Source: Madurella fahalii
Taxonomy: Eukaryota; Ascomycota; Sordariomycetes; Sordariales
Assembly: GCA_029876055.1 (NCBI GenBank)
Contig: CM056874.1
Span: 992,001 to 1,056,000, forward strand
Direction of reading: 5' to 3'
Length of the DNA: 64,000 nucleotides
Part shown: positions 45,073 through 55,638 of the stretch, in pieces
Numbering within the stretch: the first letter of the stretch is position 1
How the letters are laid out: every line of letters begins with the position of its first letter
Position numbers and translations under genes: made by a program
Notes under the pieces: model-generated
What the model saw: only the letters and a program-made list of their open reading frames with translations
What the model was told of the DNA's origin: nothing
Database searches by the model: none

Positions 45073-47253
45073 TCATCTATTGGTGCGCGCTGGGTCCCTC
45101 TGCCGCGGATCGCCAATGATACTCCGCGGCTGCCGCTCGTTGACCGCCGCCGGTAGGTGTACCGAGGCCGGAAGAACGACCGTAGTTGTCAGCGCCGTAG
45201 CCGTGGACGGCATCGCCGGGTCAGGAGGCGCCTTCTCGTCATCCCCTTTCTCGATATCATCCCTCTCCTCGTCGCCGTCGCCCTCGGCGCTCTCTTCCTT
45301 CCTCCTCCTTCTCCTCCTCCTACCCCGCCCAGAGTCTTCAGGGGCCTCGTCAGACCCGCTCACACACCGCCCGCACCGCCACCCCACAAACGGCCTCTCG
45401 GTGCTGCCGCACCCGCGGCAGTGCAGCCCGCACAGGAAGCGGTCGCACCCGGGCGCGCGGCAGGTCGGGTGCCACGTGCAGTCCTGGCCCAGGTGGGCGC
45501 CGCCGCAGCGGCACCGGCGCAGGCGGCACTCGCGCCCGCTGTGGCTCCCGCGCAGGCCGCACATGCAGCAGCGCGCGCGGCACGTCATGGCGTTGCGGTG
45601 CTGGAAGCTGCCGGGCCTAGCCGAGGCCGTGGCGGAGGTGGAGGCGGAGGTGGAGGCGCCGCAGTCCCGGCGGCAGGGGATGCCGCACCGCGCGGCCGTG
45701 TGGAAGGTGGGGAACGCCACGCACTTGCACCGGTTCCGCGCCGCGACGGGGCACTGCGACGCCATGTGCGGCCTCTGGTGCACGCCCGGCGCCAGCGGCC
45801 CGTCGTAGAGGTCGACTTGTAGGGCTTCGGTGAGGCTCTTGCTGTTGGGCGCGCCGCAGTGCCCGCACGGCGCGGTGCACTCGGATGTGCGGTGCTCGGT
45901 GCTGGTGCAGTTGCCGCAGGGGGTTGGGGGCTTCGGCTGGGGTGTGGCTTGAGGTTGTATAGGCGGTACGGTCGACGGCTGGGCTTTGGACGCGTCTGGC
46001 ATTGCATCGAGGTCCGTGTTCCAGTCAAACATCTCCTTTATACGGGTCCGGCTGAGGCTGCGTCTTCTTGATCTCCTGTCGAGCTGAGCCACCGTCATCC
46101 GCGGGAACGTTACCTGCAGCCTTGAGAAGAGTGGGCGATCGTTGGATGACGGGAGGAAGGCACTCCAAAAGCTTCCAGGAGGGGGCTCGCTTGCGCATCT
46201 CCTACGTAGCCGCCCATGTGTGCGTTCGGAAACGCTGTCGGGGCCAGGCTTGCCCTGCGACCTGCGTGCGTCCCGTCCAGTAGCCCAGATGCCGTCGCGA
46301 CCCCGGCCCCATCCCGTATCCAGGCGCAGGTCAAAAGGCGCATACTGGCGCCGGAAAGGATTCCGCGAGTCAAACACGATAATCTGCCACGAGGGTTGCA
46401 GGTTAAAGCGCATAGTGGTACCGGGCCAGGCTGGAACTGCAGCGATCGCGGACGGCTTGGAGTTGAGGGTCCAATGGAGACCGCTTGGTCTCCGCCTCGC
46501 GCCGTACGTCCCGGAGACGTCTCGGTCCATACGCTGGCGCAAAACTGGCAGACAGGACCCCCCGTCGTAGAGAACTAGCTTGTCTTGCAGCCGTGCGGCT
46601 GACTGCAGTCTCCGCCAATGAGCCTTGTGAATATCGGTCAGGTCTTTGCCCTCCATGCCCCGTTTGACCTCGAGGTCCCCCCGGAAGTCGGTCTGTTTCT
46701 CGCGGCGAGTCCAGCGAGGATCCGTGGGCTTTTCGCTAACACTGGGCGGCAATGGGCCCTCGGGGGTGCGAATTATCCCGGCGCGCGATATCCAGATCCT
46801 CATAGCGGCGCCATCAACCTCAAAGTAGTGGCGCATGACCATATCCAGCAAGCACTCGCCCATGGTGCATTCCCGGTTCGAGGGCAGTCCTTGGACAATC
46901 GTGTCTTGGGGGCGTTCGCTTCCGTCGACTTTCAGTCGGATGTAGGTCGGGTCACGGGTAGTGGTGAAGAGCATACTCTCGAGGACGACGAGGTCTTTGC
47001 AGAGCTCGGCAAACACCGTATGGCGCTCTGGTGTTATTGGGGAATCTAAGACGGCCCCGGGAACGCGCGATGGGTTCATAAAATCTGCCATGAGACGGTG
47101 GACGGCAATGTCGCGGGCCGAAAGCCGGCGGTGCTCGTAGCGGTGGAACGGAGCATGTGGGATGTCGAGCGGATAGTGTCGGACTCTCTGAGACTCGGGT
47201 TGTTTAGCAGCCGAGGGACCCGCACCGATGCCCTCATCGCCGCTGTCTGCCAT
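45073..47253 (-). CDS. Zinc-knuckle / Cys-rich fungal protein
   Basis: Single exon, 726 residues, ATG 47253. The N-terminal about 400 residues lack recognised motifs. The C-terminal half is very Cys/His-rich: CGNCTSTEHRTSECTAPCGHCGAP, then CKCVAFPTFHTAARCGIPCRRDC, then CRARCCMCGLRGSH..CRLRRCRCGGAHLGQDC..CRAPGCDRFLCGLHCRGC. The C-x2-C-x4-H-x4-C spacing is of the zinc-knuckle type that binds RNA or single-stranded DNA. A run of Arg/Lys and Asp/Glu follows (RGRRRRRRRK, DDIEKGDDEK). Probably a nucleic-acid binding protein; no catalytic domain is seen. The Cys-rich region has been seen in no named family that I can recall. Confidence 0.7.
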   Translation of the reverse strand: MADSGDEGIGAGPSAAKQPESQRVRHYPLDIPHAPFHRYEHRRLSARDIAVHRLMADFMNPSRVPGAVLDSPITPERHTVFAELCKDLVVLESMLFTTTRDPTYIRLKVDGSERPQDTIVQGLPSNRECTMGECLLDMVMRHYFEVDGAAMRIWISRAGIIRTPEGPLPPSVSEKPTDPRWTRREKQTDFRGDLEVKRGMEGKDLTDIHKAHWRRLQSAARLQDKLVLYDGGSCLPVLRQRMDRDVSGTYGARRRPSGLHWTLNSKPSAIAAVPAWPGTTMRFNLQPSWQIIVFDSRNPFRRQYAPFDLRLDTGWGRGRDGIWATGRDARRSQGKPGPDSVSERTHGRLRRRCASEPPPGSFWSAFLPSSNDRPLFSRLQVTFPRMTVAQLDRRSRRRSLSRTRIKEMFDWNTDLDAMPDASKAQPSTVPPIQPQATPQPKPPTPCGNCTSTEHRTSECTAPCGHCGAPNSKSLTEALQVDLYDGPLAPGVHQRPHMASQCPVAARNRCKCVAFPTFHTAARCGIPCRRDCGASTSASTSATASARPGSFQHRNAMTCRARCCMCGLRGSHSGRECRLRRCRCGGAHLGQDCTWHPTCRAPGCDRFLCGLHCRGCGSTERPFVGWRCGRCVSGSDEAPEDSGRGRRRRRRRKEESAEGDGDEERDDIEKGDDEKAPPDPAMPSTATALTTTVVLPASVHLPAAVNERQPRSIIGDPRQRDPARTNR

Positions 47254-47644
47254 GTCGTGCTGGCATTCATGGATATTTGTCTCTGTCGCGGAGGAACGGC
47301 TATCGAAGACGGGTGAATGATAAGGTTGTTCAGTAAACTGGCCTGGAGACCTCGCGACGATGGCCCACCCGACCGTTGCCTGCCGGATGGCATGCAGTGG
47401 CCCATGCGTTGGGGGTTCCGCTGTTGTGCGGGGGAGGGGCAGTGGAGCCCGCTAGGCTTCGCTGCGGGGCCTTTGATGTGGAAAGAAATGGCGCTCTCGA
47501 CTCTGCTCTCTATTTACTAGAATACAAGGCCCGGGCCTCGAGTGGTCTATGGTGGAGATTCAACGTGCGCTTCAGAAGTCGTAGGACGCTTCTTACCGTC
47601 CGACGAGACGCTCTTCATTTCTAAGCCTGCGTCTAATCCCTTGC
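47254..47644. other. Intergenic spacer
   Basis: 391 bp between two minus-strand genes; likely holds the promoter of the zinc-knuckle gene and the 3' end of the DUF3433 gene. Nothing else seen. Confidence 0.5.
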
Positions 47645-50571
47645 CTATCTATTTCTCCATTGCTCCCTCGCAACGGTCCAGAGCCGTCCCTCATGGTCGT
47701 CCAGGCCATCGACCGATTCGACCCCAACCCTGCCGCGCCCTGATAAACCAGCCATGGTGCCAAATTCATATTTTAGACCCAAGTCAGCCACTTTGCGATC
47801 CCGCTCCTCCTTGCGCAATGTACTCAATCCTTCCATACCCCACAGCATCCACGAGTCGCAGACGTAGTATATGGCTCCGGCGATGGTGCTCGGGTCGACG
47901 GGCATGTGCGGCCAGCTCACGAAGAAGCTGCCGGCGACCACCAGCCACATGATGCTTAGGATGCCGACGGCGAGCCAATTACAGACGCGCGATGCAATCC
48001 ACGTCTGCGTCACCCGGAAGGGCACGTTGCTGAGGAGGATCGGCATGAATTCGGATAGGATGGCCGTGAAGGCAACAATGGCGAGAAACAAGTGTCGCCG
48101 CTTGACGGCGCTCCAGACCCCCGAGAAGGCATTTAGCGGTGGCGTCAGCGTTATGGAGCGCTGGGGCGGTTGTGGTGAGTACGACAGGAGCTGGTACGGG
48201 CTAAGGACAGCCAGGCCTGGCGGGAGGTTAGTAGGTACGCTCTCAATCTTGTTTTCTGTCAGGCGATGGAAAAAGACTTACTGCTGAAGAAAGAACTCCA
48301 GAAAAAGGTGACGCTGACGCCTACCAGTGTGAACAGTGAACGCACGCCAAAGTTCTGCGTGCTCATAAACCGCTCGAACGCAGTGTCGCCCCCCGTGTTG
48401 TTATAATACAGGATCAGCACCATGATGCCCGTCAACGACAGCAGAAATGCGATCCGCCCGGTGTACGATAGCATCAGGAACGGCAGGTGATGCTCCGCTT
48501 TGCGACTGGTCTCGGGGATTTCGGTTTCCAGGGGCGACTTGGAGCCTGCACTCGATACCGCATCCAACTTCTCCTCAGCAGCATCTACTTCGTCGTGGGG
48601 CACAATGCCGTAGTCAAGAGCAGCACTGTGATTGAAGAAGTATTCCAGCTTGAACGTCTTGCCATCCAAGGCAGTGACCAGCCGTTGGTGGGTGATTCTT
48701 CCTCCCCGGCCCGTCGGAAGCCTCGAGAAGACTGCTCTTACCCCCGGGTTTGTAGAAAGCGAGGCAATGCTTGCAATGGTCCATGGATTTGTTGTTACAC
48801 CGGACCTCCAGCGGCTGAGTACACACATGATCAGCAGCATTAGTATGACCATGAACCCCAGCAACGCAATTGTCGCCCTTGCTGGCGCCAAGAACACCCC
48901 CAAAGTCATCGCGCAGCCCCGAAAGTCGGTCTTTGAGCAGCTGCCGTGCAGCTTCAACGAGACTGCCTCTGCAGACAAAGGCACGAGAAAGATGGAAGAT
49001 AGAGTCAGCATCGTGGTCAGGAACACCAAAGCCTGCCCTCCTGCCAGCGAGCGGACACTCGAGCTAATGCCATATATGCCACCTGTTCTCAGACACAGCG
49101 ATTCCTCGGCCGACGCACCATTCTTATGCGTCAGAGCGTGCCACGGCTGGAGCTGCTTTGCAGCCAAGTCAATCATGCGGATGGGAATCGTGAGCATGAC
49201 GGCCAGCAGGGTCGGCAGAAAGAAGCCGACAAAGTACTCCCCCTTTGAGATGTAATATACCCTGACGACTGTCTGCGGCCCCGAGGGCTGGCTCGGGAGA
49301 ACGGGATACTCGGTGACTGTGGCGGTTACTGCACCAGCCGAGTCGGTTAGGACCCTTGTTCTTGGGGTGGCGAGGACATGTGTCGTAATCGTCGCCGTCG
49401 GGGCCCCGCTCCCATCACTCAGCGTCGTGATGGTGGGTGTGTATATGGCGGACGGTGTGCTCGTGATAGTCGCCGTAGGCATCCCGTTCGAGTCGGTCAG
49501 TGTCGCCAGACTGGCTGTCACATACGACGGCTCAACACCAACGACAACCCCGTGCAGTGTTGTCGCTGAAGGGTACTCGCTGACCACAGTGCCCAGTGTC
49601 CGCACTTCGGAAAAGGAGCTTACCACGTTGCTTAGCGTTGTGGTTGTTGTAACAGTACTGACCACCCCGTTTAGTGTCGTGGTTCCGACGAAAGTGCTCG
49701 GCACCCCATCAATCGTGGTTGTCCTGGAGTATGTGCTTTCCACACCGTTTAACGTTGTCCGGACCACGTCCGTCCTCTCAACTCCACTTAGCGTTGTTTG
49801 TCCGGTCACAGTTGTTACAACCCCTGTGAGCGTGGTCTTCTTTGTCACGGTAACCACCACGTCCTCCACCGTTGTGGGTTCAAGTGTTACTGCGCCCTCG
49901 CTGCCGTGATGCTCTGGCGGCAGAGTAAAGAAGATGTCGTCTTGGCTTGTAACCGTCGTTTGGCCCTTATCGGGAAATGTGAATGTTCGGGTCTGAAATC
50001 CAGGCTGAATGAACTTAGTCGGATCGCCGATGCGCGGTGTGTCGAAGGATGTGCGCCTTCCCTCGCCAGGGTCATTCCCTTCTGAAGTCGAGCTGCTTTG
50101 CAGCAATTCCGTCGTGATCTGGGCCGGGATGGATGGAGAAGTGATAGTTGGATCGCTACTAGTAGTTGTCGAATTGTTCCGAGCAGAGCGTTTCGCGACA
50201 CGAAATCTCAGCATCGAGGCACGGGACTGGCCAGCGCTGATCGACGGACTCGTGCTGCTCGACTTCGATTCAGGTCCCGGGACCAGGTCGCTGTCGGCTT
50301 CGGCGGGTAAAAAGTGGCAAGCCGTCTCCACGACAGCAATGAGCGCCAGCATGACGGTAGTAAGCGCCACTAGATAGGGCCATTTTAGCGGCGATGGCTT
50401 GTAATCCAGAGATGATATCCGGCGAGGCGATACCGTTCTCTGAGGGGGCATGCTGCCGGCTTGTGTTGAGCCCTTCGCATGTTCTTGCACGCCATTGACA
50501 TGTCCGGGTACAGAGACTTCTGACACAGGGATTGTCGACCATTTCAGATGCTTGTAGGACGGCCTGGGCAT
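47645..50571 (-). CDS. DUF3433 multi-pass membrane protein with Thr-rich repeats
   Basis: Two exons, 50571-48282 and 48216-47645 (donor GTAAGT, acceptor CCAG), 953 residues. ATG 50571 is chosen because the upstream 18 nt start only at a TTG. A transmembrane segment near residue 65 (WPYLVALTTVMLALIAVV) is followed by a Ser/Thr stalk. Then come about seven repeats of about 15-17 residues built on TTLxGVVxT (residues about 240-345), suited to heavy O-glycosylation. After this come the DUF3433 parts: hydrophobic blocks around YFVGFFLPTLLAVML, VFLTTMLTLSSIFLVPLS and ATIALLGFMVILML. The second exon adds VLSPYQLLS and three more segments, including LFLAIVAFTAIL. Function unknown; the architecture resembles a cell-surface sensor or wall anchor. 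Confidence 0.85.
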
Positions 50572-52455
50572 GTTGGCTTGCTCGAACAACGGAAACTTTC
50601 TCCTATAAACAGGAGCTCAAAGTGGTAGCTTCATTCATCACACAGTAGGCGAAGAAATATCATGAATGATTAGGTATGTACAAGTGTAATCCCCGCATAG
50701 CAAGCGAGGCATTGTGTCGTTAAAGTTAACATAGACACCCTGACGTTCCAGCATTCCATCAGCCCTCTGACGGTCACAGTCACAATGCGTGGACCTCCAC
50801 AGGGCTGACGATCATCGGTAAGAAGCCGATCACCTCTCCACCATTTTCAGTGGGTTTCGCTAGAAACTCAAGGTTACTGGTCGGTAGCTCTCCGGCACAG
50901 CCCAGCAGTCCGCTGACAGCATTGCGAACCCCTCCCAGAGCTGAAAGTCCCATTCATAGTCTACCCAATCGGCGCTCTCTCCAGCCGACAATACCGGGGT
51001 AATTAGCCCGGCCCACCTATCAAGCAATGCCCATCCTATCCTGGTGTGCGGGTACGAGAAACATTTGTGGGACAGTTTTCTAATTATACCAGGACTGCCA
51101 TTGGCAGGGTTTCGACCAGCCCAGAAAGATAACGAAGCAGCCGGAGGAGGTCCGAGTAAGGTTGCAGCGGCTCTGAAACAGACGCCCGCCTGGGATAGCT
51201 ACCGGTCTGCCAATACCGAGAGCTGCGAACTTAATTGGCGGTACTTTTTCTCGTATTGATTAAATGAGACGGGCACACGTGGTGTCTGCGCAGACCGACT
51301 GCAGTGTTACTATATTCTACCACGCGGTTTACCGTCTCTGTTAACGATCGGCGATCCGATGGACTGGTCGATAGCAACCCTACCAGTTGCCACTTGGGAT
51401 GTTTCCGGAATATCTTTTCAAAATGTAAAGAAGGTCACCACAAAATTTCTGACCGAGTAGGTGTGGCTATTCGTCTGTTATGTCATTGTGTCGACGCGGG
51501 ATTTTCACCCCTTACTTTCACGTCGATGATAGAACATATCAGCTGAGCCGTCAACTTGCATTAATATCCATGCAAAATCGCCTTTGGTTTCCTTCCATTA
51601 CTCGGTGATTTTGTCGCTGGCGGCGGCTCAACCATGCTTTCCTGTTTGTCAGCAATAAGACCAGAGTACGTCTTGTCAGGAGACCGATGACCATCCCGAG
51701 TCCAAGTTCATAATTACTTCTCGTTATATAAGTGATTATCTTGTCTATTACTGTCACCATTATCCACAAAATGTCCTATCTCCGAAGCATATCACAACTG
51801 CATCCTACCAAAGATTACGCGAACAAGATGCAGCTTGCCTATAGAGCTCAGTTGCTATCCCTTATGTCGCGATCAGAAAGGGTTTAGCGCTGCCAAGAGT
51901 TAGAGCGTAGTTAGCTACAGGGGATCTCTTTTGTATAATACCGCTCAAAGTCTCCTATATATTGGGATCAGAACAAGGTATACTTTTCTTTCTTTTGTTC
52001 TACTTACGCTCTATTCCTGAGCCGCCCTTTCGCTCCCTGCAGTACGACACCTTAAATTGCTTTAATCGTACAGGCAACGCCTAAGAAACAAACTTACCGT
52101 GGAGTAAGCAGCTACATTCCACTTCAAGCTCCTGTAAACCGGGCCAGATAACGCCTCGGTGAACAGCTGCTTGGCGCTAGCTGATCCACCTTGGGTCCCT
52201 AAATTTTCGCTGCTCATGTTGCGGGAGGACTATAGCATACCGCGGAAACTTGAGGAGTTGAGTGGTGCGTTAACACCCTTCGAGTACAACTGCCAGGCCG
52301 CGCAGCATTTTGGCGGCCTTACTTCCACTAAGTTAGGTGCAACAACAGTAGGTATGGAACGACGGTCCCGAGGAGCCAGGCTGCCAGCCCAGCAACTGAT
52401 ACCATTTCCCCTCGGTCAGCGCAAGCTTCTTAAAAAGGCCAGCCACCCCCCACCT

Positions 52456-52496
52456 CCCCCCCCCCCCCCCCCAAAAAAAAAAAAAAAAAAAAAAAA
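52456..52496 (+). repeat. C17-A24 homopolymer junction
   Basis: A run of 17 C directly followed by 24 A. A second run of 15 G lies at 52659-52673. Such runs are prone to assembly error, so coordinates may be off by a few bases. Confidence 0.9.
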
Positions 52497-52769
52497 CGCC
52501 GTCCAAATTCAGACGAGCCCGGGATTCGAGAAAACTAAGAGCCGGCGACATTGAAGGCTTTTGGATGGTATGACCTGGGACTCGAAAACGCACGTCACAC
52601 AGGGATAGCCGGAGCTTGTGTGCTGTAATAGGTGCTATGTCGACTACATTTAGCCCCCGGGGGGGGGGGGGGGTTGGGGTTGGGTCTAGCTTGCTGAGAA
52701 ATGCACCTGCTGCCACTGTTGCGGTTCTAACAGTGTCTGATACATCCCCGGCCTCCATACCGACCACGC

Positions 52770-53072
52770 GTGCCAATGAAAGTTGACTTGGAAGATCGTA
52801 TTTTGGAAATAGGCAACATCAAGACTATCTCAGAACCCCCCTTGAGATGCCGTAAGGATGCTGTCCCGTCAGTCAACATACCGGAGGACCTTAAGGGCGT
52901 ACGGCGTATCGGGTACGAGCGCATGTCCGAGGATAAAGAGGAGTACACGTGGGACACAGTCGAGGTCAATGATGACCAGCCTTCTTTTACCATGCCGCTT
53001 CTTATCAAGTGCCAGGCGGATCCATTGCTGTTCTACGATGGCGGCAGTTCTACGACGCAGCGGTGTGATTAG
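52770..53072 (+). CDS. Small hypothetical protein (weak)
   Basis: 100-codon frame from an ATG with moderate context. It is hydrophilic with a Cys near the middle and end, and has no signal peptide and no recognised domain. It could be a fragment of a larger degraded gene or chance. Listed for completeness. Confidence 0.25.
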   Translation: MPMKVDLEDRILEIGNIKTISEPPLRCRKDAVPSVNIPEDLKGVRRIGYERMSEDKEEYTWDTVEVNDDQPSFTMPLLIKCQADPLLFYDGGSSTTQRCD

Positions 53073-54153
53073 CGACGCCAACGTAATTTAGTAGACTGAC
53101 GGTGGAAAAGTTCGGCGTTTCTCATTATGGTCAAAAGGATTCGGGAACTAGGATTTGTAGTCTGACAGAATACATTCTCTGCCTTGCCATAACATGAATG
53201 CCCAAAGTGTGATTCTATTAAGTTCCCTACTTATTACGCCGGGTTGTCATGTTTTACCTAACTTTGTTGTTGTGGCCCCTCCTATCCTTAATTATTGCAC
53301 CGGATCGTTTTGACACAACAAACTTCAGCACCATGCTGGGAGTTGCAATTTGGGATGTGTGATGTGCCCAAATAAATCGAGGAGGATGATATGCGACCAT
53401 GTTAGTGCATCCACCCCATTATGACCACCCGGTGATTGACGTGGCCATTTGTATGAGGCGCCCACGTCTGATCGACGTACTGGTTGTCTTCGTCGAGAGA
53501 AGGGCCGAATGCCTACTCAATTAAAATTTTTGGTTTGTTTTATTTTCCTCTACAAGATTAGGCGAATGTGAGAGATCTCGTGTTGATTCGCGCAGACAAG
53601 TTCAAGGGGTCAGTATAAGTACCTACATTGCCTTACCTACCCTGCTTAGGTCTTGGAAAAAAGCACCCGGGTCTACCCCAGGTCCTCGGAAGCCACGTTG
53701 ACTCTTGACTCAGGGGACGCGTCTCATTGGTTTAGTTAGTGGGAGTTTATACAAGGCAGCCGAAATTATCTGCAGGCTCGAAAGACGATTTGCCAAAGAC
53801 GCGATTTGATGTTCCATAGGATAGGTTCGCCGAAGATCTCCACCACATTTGTGAAAAACGCTTGAGAATCACTGAATAATTGGCTGAGAATGGAGCTGAA
53901 TGTCAGTGGCTTCTCATTCCAGGCCGCCAGCACCCCTGCACTGACTTTTGACTCCACCATGAGAAGTGCCATGTGTGACGTGAAACTAGGACACTATCGC
54001 CAAACGGTAAGGGAATGGGTTGAGCTAGTTTATGGGCAATATCCCTTTGCTATGAGGGATGGATGGATGATTGGCCGAAGAGTCCGCATGTTCCCACTAA
54101 CAGTTCCCTCTGGTTGAGCTCGATAATTTCCAGGTCTGTACAGATCTCAGAAG

Positions 54154-54162
54154 CATAAATAG
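54154..54162 (+). promoter_or_regulatory. TATA-like box of the small secreted protein gene
   Basis: CATAAATAG lies 133 bp upstream of ATG 54295 and is followed by a long CAAC/CCAAA-rich 5' leader, a typical fungal leader for highly expressed genes. Inferred from position. Confidence 0.4.
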
Positions 54163-54294
54163 GGCGACTCCCAACCCGTCTTCTGCCTCACAATCCAAAC
54201 CATCTCAACAAGGCAAACCTCGAGCCTACGACAGAACCTACTTTTACCTATCACAACCAAGCAATTTCTCCACCCAAACCCCAACTCATCCAAA

Positions 54295-54624
54295 ATGCAA
54301 GCCAAAGCTCTCATCATCACACTCTTCATCGCCCTCAGTGCGGCCGCACCCTCTCCGCAGAAACAAGAGGACGTCGCCGACGTCTTCCAGGGCACGGTCA
54401 AGAACCCGGATTCGGACTCGAACGGTGACGTCTCCATTTTGGCGCAAAAGACGTGGCAGGCCTCGGGCGGCTGCAAGACGGACTGGGACGAGAACAGACG
54501 GTGTGTCAACCAGTGCATTGGCGAGGCCAACTCGAAGTGCCCCGGCTGGGACTCAATGACGGGCGTCATCCAGGGTGGCTGCGTCCTGTCGTGGCGGACA
54601 TGCCTGTGCGTGTGCGAGTACTAG
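54295..54624 (+). CDS. Small secreted Cys-rich protein (CSalpha-beta-like)
   Basis: 109 residues, single exon, start in good context (CCAAAATG). The first about 18 residues (MQAKALIITLFIALSAAA) form a clear signal peptide. A charged, probably unstructured linker of about 40 residues follows and may be a propeptide. The mature C-terminus carries eight Cys as C-x9-C-x3-C-x7-C-x12-C-x5-C-x-C-x-C. The CxxxC followed later by CxC is the defensin-like (CSalpha-beta) signature, so a compact disulphide-bonded fold is likely. It could be a host-directed effector or an antimicrobial peptide; the sequence does not decide. No family recognised. Confidence 0.75.
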   Translation: MQAKALIITLFIALSAAAPSPQKQEDVADVFQGTVKNPDSDSNGDVSILAQKTWQASGGCKTDWDENRRCVNQCIGEANSKCPGWDSMTGVIQGGCVLSWRTCLCVCEY

Positions 54625-55638
54625 CACGGGACGGCGGGATTACTGTTCTTGTTCCGGATGACGCGTGGGCGGCGCGGAGTATCTGAGACGAGTTAGTAGT
54701 ATCTAAACAATTCTTGACGGTGGCGTGATAGAAACCCAGGACTTGGTGAAGAAGGGGGACATTAATAGTATTTATCATCATCACTTTGTTCACAGTTATC
54801 CAACGAGACTCGGTCGCTGGGTTGGTTCTTAGAAGGCCACAATCATTGAATCCATGCCCAATTCTCATAGGGTTCTATTTTGTCCCTAATACCCCGTCTT
54901 CTTGGCATTGCATCCCCAAGAAACCTTTTCTCACGTGGCTCCCGGGCGACAAGGATAGAAGTTGTTTACGGAACAGTAAACAGTTAAAGCGCAAAAACAG
55001 AACGGATGTCGTTAATAACCCGAGGCTCGAGGTCGCAATAGGCAAATTAGTACCACCTCTCCCATTGGAGCGCATCGCGGGTGTTGCAGCGTTGCAATGC
55101 TGCAGATCGGCTACGGTTCAAGCCCCGCAGATACGACATGGATGGGGTAATGTCATCTTCTTGGGCGGATACGTTGCCCATCACCGACCTCACTTGCCGA
55201 TAGCCTGTAGCTGTACCAAGACCGGGGAACCTGGGCGTACATGCCGTCCCCTCATTGAAGCGAGCATACACGGTCGATCGCCCCTTGCATGGCGGCGCAA
55301 GAATGCAACCCCAGTGTACGGCATTGGAGCGCTTAGTTACCAGGGCACCCACGGACCGGCAACCCGGGGGTTATTGTGGGCTTCTCCTACATCACGGCGT
55401 CCCGGCCCATGGAACAGCAGCTGCTAGGGTATTAGCCGAAACGCCGGGATGGGAACTGAACAGCACCAGGAACCGGGAAGCTGGCTCATCAGGTCGGAAG
55501 ATACAGATTGGGGATAGCGCTAGCTGGAGAGATGATATATGACACCGCCCCACCCATGCTACTGTAACATGGCCCTCCAGCCTTTACCCCAACTCTGTGT
55601 CGTCTGCCTCGGTGCGGGACCCTTTCTCTCTGGCAACC
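54625..55638. other. Spacer between secreted-protein genes
   Basis: 1 kb. Left end is probably the 3' UTR of the small secreted protein; right end the promoter of the GH51 gene. A B-box-like GGTTCAAGCCC near 55120 has no matching A box, so no tRNA is called. Confidence 0.45.

Larger units (their letters stand above)
50572..54150. other. Gene-poor 3.6 kb
   Basis: No convincing gene. The left end is the upstream region of the DUF3433 gene. Homopolymer runs are at 52456-52496 and 52659-52673. A 68-codon minus-strand frame at 53766-53960 and a 100-codon plus frame at 52770 look mildly coding but have no recognisable family. Confidence 0.5.

Noticed and set aside
53766..53960. Short minus-strand frame that looks mildly coding
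   Set aside because: No domain, no signal peptide, ends after 68 codons without neighbours that could be exons.
55085..55135. B-box-like GGTTCAAGCCC that might mark a tRNA
   Set aside because: No matching A box at the right distance and no pairing acceptor stem.
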